Shown piece by piece: positions 58,921 to 64,000 of a stretch of DNA of 64,000 bases. A program made the translations under genes and the position numbers. The notes beneath the pieces were generated by a model, which had not been told where the DNA came from, did no database searches, and saw only the letters and a list, made by a program, of their open reading frames with translations. The stretch lies in assembly GCA_910589665.1 (NCBI GenBank), contig CAJUTR010000011.1, forward strand, positions 1-64,000, given 5' to 3'. Every line of letters begins with the position of its first letter. The stretch's first letter is position 1. Source of the stretch: an uncultured Eubacterium sp. GTDB taxonomy: Bacteria > Bacillota > Clostridia > Lachnospirales > Lachnospiraceae.

Positions 58921-58926
58921 TATAAT
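58915..58926 (+). promoter_or_regulatory. extended -10 promoter of the sortase gene
   Basis: TGTGATATAAT: a TGn element directly before a perfect TATAAT (58921-58926), with a poor -35 (TTAATG at 58898-58903). It overlaps the stop codon of the GNAT gene; a GTCC-TAAC-GGAC mini-hairpin (58929-58940) lies at the likely start of the transcript. Confidence 0.5.
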
Positions 58927-58969
58927 AAGTCCTAACGGACGAACAAATTAAAAAAAGGAAAAGAAACAG

Positions 58970-59779
58970 ATGTCGCATAGAAGAATAAGGAAGTGGATCA
59001 GGGGATGTTTACTTTCCGTCATGGCCGTATGCCTGATCTTAATGGCCCGCAGTTATTATGTATCGTCCGAACAGGAAATACAGCAGTCCGTGTTGCAGGA
59101 GAGGATGCGGCAGGAGCGGACGGAAGAAGGAGCTGTGATACCGGATACGGTGGCAGTTCCTTCTGGAGCATCCTCATCGGTTGTTTCACAGGAACCGGTT
59201 GTATTAAGTAAATATGCCTCATTATATAAAGAAAACAGTGACCTGGCGGGCTGGCTTACGATTCCGGGTATGGTCATTGATTATCCGGTCATGCAGTGCG
59301 GAGACGATGAGTACTATCTCCACCGTGATTTTGACAAGAAGAAAAGTAAGTATGGCTGTCTGTATGTGCGGGGCAGGGCCGATGTCAATACGCCGGGTAC
59401 AAATGTGATCATATACGGGCATAACATGAAAGATGGAAAGATGTTTGGGGATCTGGATCTGTATGAACAAAAGAGTTTTTTCCGAAAACATCCGAAAATA
59501 CGTTTTGATACGCTCTATGAAGAGCGTACCTATGAAATACTGGCAGTGTTCCGGTCAAGGGTTTATGACACGGACGATAATGTATTTAAGTATTATCAGT
59601 TTTATGAGGCGGAGACAGAGAAAGAGTTTGACGAATTTTATAAAAATATAAAAAAACTTTCTTTGTATGATACAGGAGTGGAGGCGGAATTTGGGGATAC
59701 CTTTATTACGTTGTCCACCTGCGCCTATCATATAAAAGACGGCCGGTTTGTGGTCGTTGCGAAACGGGTAACAGAGTAA
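58970..59779 (+). CDS. srtB: class B sortase
   Basis: 269 residues. An N-terminal signal-anchor helix (about 10-26) follows a basic start. The catalytic residues are His151 (IIYGHNM), Cys251 (LSTCAY) and Arg259 ([10 protein letters not shown]), with the class B features of a long region between strands and the [18 protein letters not shown] start. Class B sortases attach selected proteins, often NPQTN-like, to peptidoglycan. No complete substrate gene lies beside it in the window; the leucine-rich-repeat protein beginning at 63138 is cut off before any sorting signal would appear. GGAAAAGAAACAG precedes the ATG. Confidence 0.93.
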   Translation: MSHRRIRKWIRGCLLSVMAVCLILMARSYYVSSEQEIQQSVLQERMRQERTEEGAVIPDTVAVPSGASSSVVSQEPVVLSKYASLYKENSDLAGWLTIPGMVIDYPVMQCGDDEYYLHRDFDKKKSKYGCLYVRGRADVNTPGTNVIIYGHNMKDGKMFGDLDLYEQKSFFRKHPKIRFDTLYEERTYEILAVFRSRVYDTDDNVFKYYQFYEAETEKEFDEFYKNIKKLSLYDTGVEAEFGDTFITLSTCAYHIKDGRFVVVAKRVTE

Positions 59780-59817
59780 AGAGATTGCAAAAAAAATTGT
59801 TTAGGAGGAAACGGTAC

Positions 59818-61818
59818 ATGCGTAGTTTAAGAACGAAATTTATCATTACGATCTGTATTATTTGTGTGATCTGTATTGGTTTGACAGCGGGCATCAGTTA
59901 CGGTGCAGCTTCCTCTGTCATGATGGATTCGAGTGTGAGGAACGAGAGCCTGGTATCGGAAAAGGCAGCACTGGAGATGGAGAAGTGGCTGCAGGTCAAA
60001 GGTGAGTTTCTGAGTACGGTAAAGGCGGGCCTTGAGGTCGACGGAAATACAGACTATAGCCGGCTGTGCGGGCAAATGAGCCGTCTGCTCGAGGATTGTA
60101 ACAAAGACAGCAGTATTTACGATATTTATTTTACATATCCCGATAGTAAGATGGCTTCAGGGAGCGGTTATGAATCGGATGGAACGGTTGATTTTACAGA
60201 ACGCGCCTGGTATACCGCCGCGATGGGACAGGATGGCCTCGTGTATTCGACGCCGTACCTGGATGTGGATTCCGGAAGGATCGTCATTACGATTTCAACA
60301 AAAGTTACCGTTGCCGGAAAAGCGGTAGGCGTACTGGCGGAGGATATTTTCGCCGATGAACTGGTGGAAATTACGAATGAGGTGGAAATGCCCGAGAATA
60401 GCTATGCCATGCTGACGGATAGCGAGGGCGGGGTTGTCGTACATCCAAATGAGGCGTACGGTTATGCCGACGACGAGCCGGTGGCGTTAAACGACTTAGA
60501 GGGAAATCCGTATGAAGAAGTGAATGAGGCTATTCGTTCCGGTGAGAACGGGCAGGTCGTTTGGATAAAGGACTATGACGGTGTGACAAGGGGGATTGTG
60601 ACATCAGCCATCCCAAGCTGCGGCTGGCATATCAGTGTGGCGATTGATAAAAACGTCATTTATGAAAATATAAAAGCGATGCTGCAAGGATTTCTCGTTT
60701 CGGGTATCATTTCTTTAATCGCAGCGATCGTCGTCATTACCATAATCGTAAACCGCATGATCCGTCCGATCAAAGCGCTGGCAGCGGCCGTGGGTACAGG
60801 GGATCTTTCTGCCAAGATCCAGGTGAGCGGAAAAGATGAGGTGTCAAGGCTGGCAGGAGGGTTCCAAGATATGGCTGGAAAACTGCGGGGCTTACTGCAG
60901 GCGAGTGGTGAGACCGTACAAAATGTGGAAGAGTCCGCGCAGACATTTTCCAGGCTGACCGACACCGTATGCGAGGGCGCGCGGAAGATCGAGCGCGATA
61001 TGGAACAGATCACACAGGCAATGGACAGACAGGAACAGGATGTGCAGCAGGGGCAGACGGTACTGGCTGAGGTGGGGCGTCGGATCTGTCTTTTGGAGGA
61101 AAACTTTCAGCAGATGAACCAGATCGTAGATCAGATGAACGGACAGATGGAGAGCAGCAAACAGGTTGCTCAGGATTTAAAGGATTCAGCGGCGCGCAGT
61201 TCAGACAATGTCCAGGCGGTACGAAAACGGATCGAAGTGCTGGGAGAGGATTCACAAAGTATTTCACAGATGGTTTCGGTCATCACGGATATATCGAATC
61301 AGACGAACCTGCTGGCGCTGAATGCGTCGATCGAGGCGGCCAGGGCGGGCGAGTCCGGGAAAGGATTTGCGGTCGTTGCTGAGCAGATCCGTCTGTTGTC
61401 GGAACAGACCAGTTCAGCTTCAGCAGATATTATAAAAGTGGTGGGAAATATATGTGACGGGATACAAAGTACGGTATCAGACATCGGGCAGACCGGCGAA
61501 GAGTTCCAAAATAATATTGAAATATCAGAAAGTGTGCAGGACGTACTTTACGAGGTCGGCGAGTCATTTGGAAATCTGGCGGCAATGAAACATGAGTTAT
61601 CCGAATGTGTGGAAAAATTTGTCCAGGGAAAGACGGTCATGGAAGATGCGTTTGGGCAAATGACGAAAAACAGTGGAGAATGTTTGGAAATAAGCTATAA
61701 GATCAAAGATATATCCAAAGAACAGAGTGAGGCGATGGAGGAACTGACTGGCTGGTCCGACCACCTGAATGCGCTTTCTTCACAGCTTCATAAAAAGACA
61801 GATGAATTTACCGTTTAG
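59818..61818 (+). CDS. methyl-accepting chemotaxis protein with Cache sensor
   Basis: 666 residues. Membrane helix 1 at about 9-30, a double-Cache (dCACHE_1) external domain over ~31-280 ([62 protein letters not shown]), helix 2 at about 290-312, HAMP, and a cytoplasmic signalling domain with the hairpin tip [19 protein letters not shown] and [17 protein letters not shown] precedes ATG 59818, 38 bases after the sortase stop, without a visible promoter. dCACHE receptors typically bind amino acids or other small molecules. A LytTR response regulator follows 44 bases downstream. Confidence 0.93.
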   Translation: MRSLRTKFIITICIICVICIGLTAGISYGAASSVMMDSSVRNESLVSEKAALEMEKWLQVKGEFLSTVKAGLEVDGNTDYSRLCGQMSRLLEDCNKDSSIYDIYFTYPDSKMASGSGYESDGTVDFTERAWYTAAMGQDGLVYSTPYLDVDSGRIVITISTKVTVAGKAVGVLAEDIFADELVEITNEVEMPENSYAMLTDSEGGVVVHPNEAYGYADDEPVALNDLEGNPYEEVNEAIRSGENGQVVWIKDYDGVTRGIVTSAIPSCGWHISVAIDKNVIYENIKAMLQGFLVSGIISLIAAIVVITIIVNRMIRPIKALAAAVGTGDLSAKIQVSGKDEVSRLAGGFQDMAGKLRGLLQASGETVQNVEESAQTFSRLTDTVCEGARKIERDMEQITQAMDRQEQDVQQGQTVLAEVGRRICLLEENFQQMNQIVDQMNGQMESSKQVAQDLKDSAARSSDNVQAVRKRIEVLGEDSQSISQMVSVITDISNQTNLLALNASIEAARAGESGKGFAVVAEQIRLLSEQTSSASADIIKVVGNICDGIQSTVSDIGQTGEEFQNNIEISESVQDVLYEVGESFGNLAAMKHELSECVEKFVQGKTVMEDAFGQMTKNSGECLEISYKIKDISKEQSEAMEELTGWSDHLNALSSQLHKKTDEFTV

Positions 61819-61862
61819 AATATAAAAACAGACGGGATGATCCTGGAAAGGGAGGTACAGTT

Positions 61863-62597
61863 ATGGTCCAGTTAGCACTCTGTGATGATGAAATAGAGGA
61901 ATTAAATGCCGTGGAACGTATGTGCTGCTCTTATTGCGGGGAGTGTGAGGAGTATGAATTTTACCCCCGCCGGTTTGAAAGCGCGGATCGTCTGTTGGAG
62001 ACGATGGAGAAGGAGGAGTATGCGCCCGATCTTGTCCTGATGGACATATACATGCCCGGGACATCCGGGATCGAGATGGCGAAAAAACTGCGGGAGATGG
62101 GGCATTCGTGCCGGATTGTTTTTCTGACCTCATCGAAAGATCACGCGCTGGAGGCTTTTTCTGTCAACGCGTTCCAGTATCTGGTCAAACCGGTTTCCGC
62201 GAAAGCGCTTTTTCCGGTACTGGATGAGGCATTGGCACAATTGAGGGAAGGGATGTCTAAATATCTTTTGTTTCAGACAGACAATCATGTCCGCAGGGTT
62301 GAGGTTTCTGATATTGTCTACTGTGAAGCGCAGCGGAAGAAGCAGTATGTCCATTTGGCAGGCGGCGACCGTATCGTGTTGAACATGACAATGAAAAAGT
62401 TGTGTGAAATGATCGAGGACTATAAAGAACTAACGAAAGTGGGAGCTTCTTATATCGTAAATATGGAGCACATTGAACGGCTCAGTACCCGGACACTCTG
62501 GCTGGATAATCAAAGAGAGATCTATCTGCCGAGAGGATCTTACAAAATACTGCGGGAGATTTATTTTAACTATTATTGTGGAAAGGAAATGACTTGA
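61863..62597 (+). CDS. LytTR-family response regulator
   Basis: 244 residues: receiver domain (about 3-120) with acidic pocket CDDE, phospho-acceptor Asp61 (LVLMDIYMPG), the T/S (FLTSS) and the KPVSAKAL lysine; LytTR DNA-binding domain (about 137-240) with DIVYCEAQRKKQYVHL, VGASYIVNMEHIERL and EIYLPRGSYK. It should bind direct repeats and activate target promoters when phosphorylated. There is no kinase gene beside it; the upstream gene is a chemoreceptor. The orphan GHKL kinase at 55318-56658 is a possible partner. GGGAGGTAC precedes the ATG. Confidence 0.92.
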   Translation: MVQLALCDDEIEELNAVERMCCSYCGECEEYEFYPRRFESADRLLETMEKEEYAPDLVLMDIYMPGTSGIEMAKKLREMGHSCRIVFLTSSKDHALEAFSVNAFQYLVKPVSAKALFPVLDEALAQLREGMSKYLLFQTDNHVRRVEVSDIVYCEAQRKKQYVHLAGGDRIVLNMTMKKLCEMIEDYKELTKVGASYIVNMEHIERLSTRTLWLDNQREIYLPRGSYKILREIYFNYYCGKEMT

Positions 62598-62622
62598 AAG
62601 TGACGAGGAGAGGAGAAAATAA

Positions 62623-63081
62623 ATGGAAGAGGTAAAGGTCCGGCGCGCAGAGGAATCGGACATCGAGATGATCAGTAAACTGCTTTATGAGGTTCACCAA
62701 GTGCACAGTGACGTTCGTCCGGATCTGTTTCAGGCGGGGATGAAAAAGTATGATGAGGATGAATTAAGGAGTATTCTTGCCGATGGAAGCCGGCCTGTTT
62801 TTGTGGCAGAAAGGCAAGGACGCGTGTTAGGTCATGTGTTCTGTATCGAGAGACAAAATACAAAAGTAAGAACGCTTTATATCGATGACCTGTGCGTGGA
62901 AGAAACCGCGCGTGGTTCGCATATTGGCAGATGTTTGTACGAATATGTTTTAGAATATGCCAGAAAATGCCGATATTATAATGTGACACTGAACGTCTGG
63001 GCAGATAATACCAGTGCGGTCAGATTTTATGAGAAACTCGGTCTGAAGATCCAGACGATAGGGATGGAGCAGATCCTGTAG
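62623..63081 (+). CDS. GNAT-family N-acetyltransferase
   Basis: 152 residues, the minimal GNAT domain. Motif A is seen as LYIDDLCVEETARGSHIGRCL (core RGSHIG), and motif B as LNVWADNTSAVRFYEKLGLK, with an Asn-Asp-x-A pattern common in this family. The substrate is unknown; short stand-alone GNATs of this kind acetylate small amines or protein N-termini. AGGAGAGGAGAAAAT precedes the ATG. It is 26 bases after the response regulator and probably co-transcribed. Confidence 0.88.
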   Translation: MEEVKVRRAEESDIEMISKLLYEVHQVHSDVRPDLFQAGMKKYDEDELRSILADGSRPVFVAERQGRVLGHVFCIERQNTKVRTLYIDDLCVEETARGSHIGRCLYEYVLEYARKCRYYNVTLNVWADNTSAVRFYEKLGLKIQTIGMEQIL

Positions 63082-63103
63082 GTGTCGATCACATGAAAAT
63101 ATG

Positions 63104-63145
63104 AAGGAGAAACGAAATGAAATCAAGGAGAAACGAAATGAAATC
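63104..63145 (+). repeat. perfect 21-base tandem duplication of ribosome site and start codon
   Basis: Bases 63104-63124 and 63125-63145 are identical; each copy contains AAGGAGAAACGA and an ATG (63117 and 63138). Because the unit is 21 bases, both ATGs are in the same frame, adding seven codons. Confidence 0.95.
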
Positions 63146-64000
63146 AAAAAGAAAGATGATATCTATCGTACTTGTGCTGGCTCTTGTTATCAGTGCGGTA
63201 TTTCCGTGGAGACAGACGGGCGTTATGGCCGAAAGAGGCCGGGAGGCAAGCGGGCAGATCTTTGCGTTTGATGACGCAAAATTTTATGATGCCCTGAAGA
63301 AAGGTTTGTCGTCCTTTTTAAATAATAACGGTGCGATCCTTGCGTATGATGACGAAAAGACGACGCTTACACTTGATATGGAAAAGGTGAGGGTCGTTCA
63401 GATCAAAGGCGTGGACATGACAAATGGCAATTCCCCGGACATACTGAAAACGCTGCTCCAGGGCGCAGAGCGCTTGTCAAATTTTGGGTTGGAGGACTGT
63501 AAGCTCGGAGGGTTTGATCTCTCTGTCCTTGATAATAAGGCCAATCTGGAATATTTGTATCTGCTGGAGACCGGTATTCAAAAGATGCCTGATCTGACTT
63601 TACGTAACTTAACATACTTGAATTTATCTGAAAATGATTTTTCCGCGCAGGGCGCCTGCGCGAACATCACGAAGGAGAAACTTCCAAGTTTAACTAGTTT
63701 GTATTTAGACAACTGCCGTCTGTCAGATATTGATTTTATAAAAAATGCGGGGAAACTGAAAACCCTGTCGTTAGGAGACAACAAACTCACGGATGATGCC
63801 ATCTCGTTGCTGCTTGATATGAGTGGGGATAATCTGTCTGATCTGACGAGACTCAATGTGGGTAAAACCGTTCATGATATGGACGGAAGTCATATGATAA
63901 ATGTGAGTAGCAGCAATCGTTTTACTGATCTTGCGAACCTGGCGCTGCTTTCACGGCGTTTTCAGAAGCTGACATCTGTGGATCTAACATATCTTAATAT
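63138..64000 (+). CDS. secreted leucine-rich-repeat protein, 3' end beyond the window
   Basis: An open frame runs from ATG 63138 (or ATG 63117 seven codons earlier) off the right edge, at least 287 residues. The start has a basic n-region, a hydrophobic core (ISIVLVLALVISAVF) and a likely signal-peptidase site near GVMA-ER. From about residue 100, leucine-rich repeats appear: LEYLYLLETGIQKMP, LTYLNLSENDFS, LTSLYLDNCRLSDID, LKTLSLGDNKLTD and LTRLNVGK. Repeat length is about 22-28 residues, as in bacterial cell-surface LRR proteins. The C-terminus, where a sorting signal or cell-wall repeat might lie, is not visible. A class B sortase is encoded 3.4 kb upstream. Confidence 0.88.
   Translation, partial: MKSKRKMISIVLVLALVISAVFPWRQTGVMAERGREASGQIFAFDDAKFYDALKKGLSSFLNNNGAILAYDDEKTTLTLDMEKVRVVQIKGVDMTNGNSPDILKTLLQGAERLSNFGLEDCKLGGFDLSVLDNKANLEYLYLLETGIQKMPDLTLRNLTYLNLSENDFSAQGACANITKEKLPSLTSLYLDNCRLSDIDFIKNAGKLKTLSLGDNKLTDDAISLLLDMSGDNLSDLTRLNVGKTVHDMDGSHMINVSSSNRFTDLANLALLSRRFQKLTSVDLTYLN

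Overview
The window looks like a chromosomal segment of a Gram-positive member of the Clostridia, most likely Lachnospiraceae. The evidence is moderate GC, strong AGGAGG-type ribosome sites, a class B sortase, teichoic-acid type CDP-ribitol enzymes, GHKL/LytTR regulators, chemoreceptors, and a GH10 xylanase with an Ig-like (Big-type) domain. No rRNA, tRNA, CRISPR array, transposase or phage gene was seen.

Region 1 (1-43.7 kb, all on +) is a very large cell-surface glycan locus that begins before the window. It falls into blocks. (a) 0-13.7 kb: a WecE-type sugar aminotransferase fragment, two acyl carrier proteins, two KAS III enzymes, two tandem FabG-like reductases, an amino-acid adenylating enzyme, three acyltransferases of two folds, a metallo-beta-lactamase-fold hydrolase, an ArnC-like undecaprenyl-phosphate glycosyltransferase, a pair of ArnE/ArnF-like small membrane proteins and two large polytopic proteins. 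I read this as making an amino sugar with an unusual N-acyl group, mounting it on a lipid carrier, flipping it and attaching it outside. (b) 13.9-22.3 kb: a good promoter and four more polytopic GT-C/YfhO/DUF6311-like proteins. (c) 22.3-27.1 kb: rfbG and rfbH (CDP-3,6-dideoxyhexose route), a GtrB-like transferase with GtrA, and a DPM1-like transferase. (d) 27.2-36.1 kb: manA, manC, gmd, rmd and a phosphohexomutase (GDP-D-rhamnose route), then another YfhO protein. (e) 36.1-43.7 kb: GT2-TagF fusion, an orphan copy of its middle domain, TarI, TarJ and a TagF-DUF115 fusion, pointing to a (ribitol-)phosphate-containing polymer.

Region 2 (43.8-52.2 kb): a hybrid histidine kinase with two receiver domains converges on a chemoreceptor; their promoters share an identical 16-base core. 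A GH31 glycosidase and a secreted GH10 xylanase converge on a shared hairpin terminator.

Region 3 (52.3-58.1 kb): larE-larB-larC for the nickel-pincer cofactor (no larA in the window), a GHKL histidine kinase, then a junction where a 5'-truncated LytTR regulator (-) abuts a 5'-truncated FtsX permease (+), followed by an intact ABC ATPase. This looks like a deletion scar.

Region 4 (58.3-64 kb): GNAT, sortase B, a Cache chemoreceptor, a complete LytTR response regulator, another GNAT, and the start of a secreted leucine-rich-repeat protein that runs off the right edge behind a perfect tandem duplication of its ribosome site and start codon.
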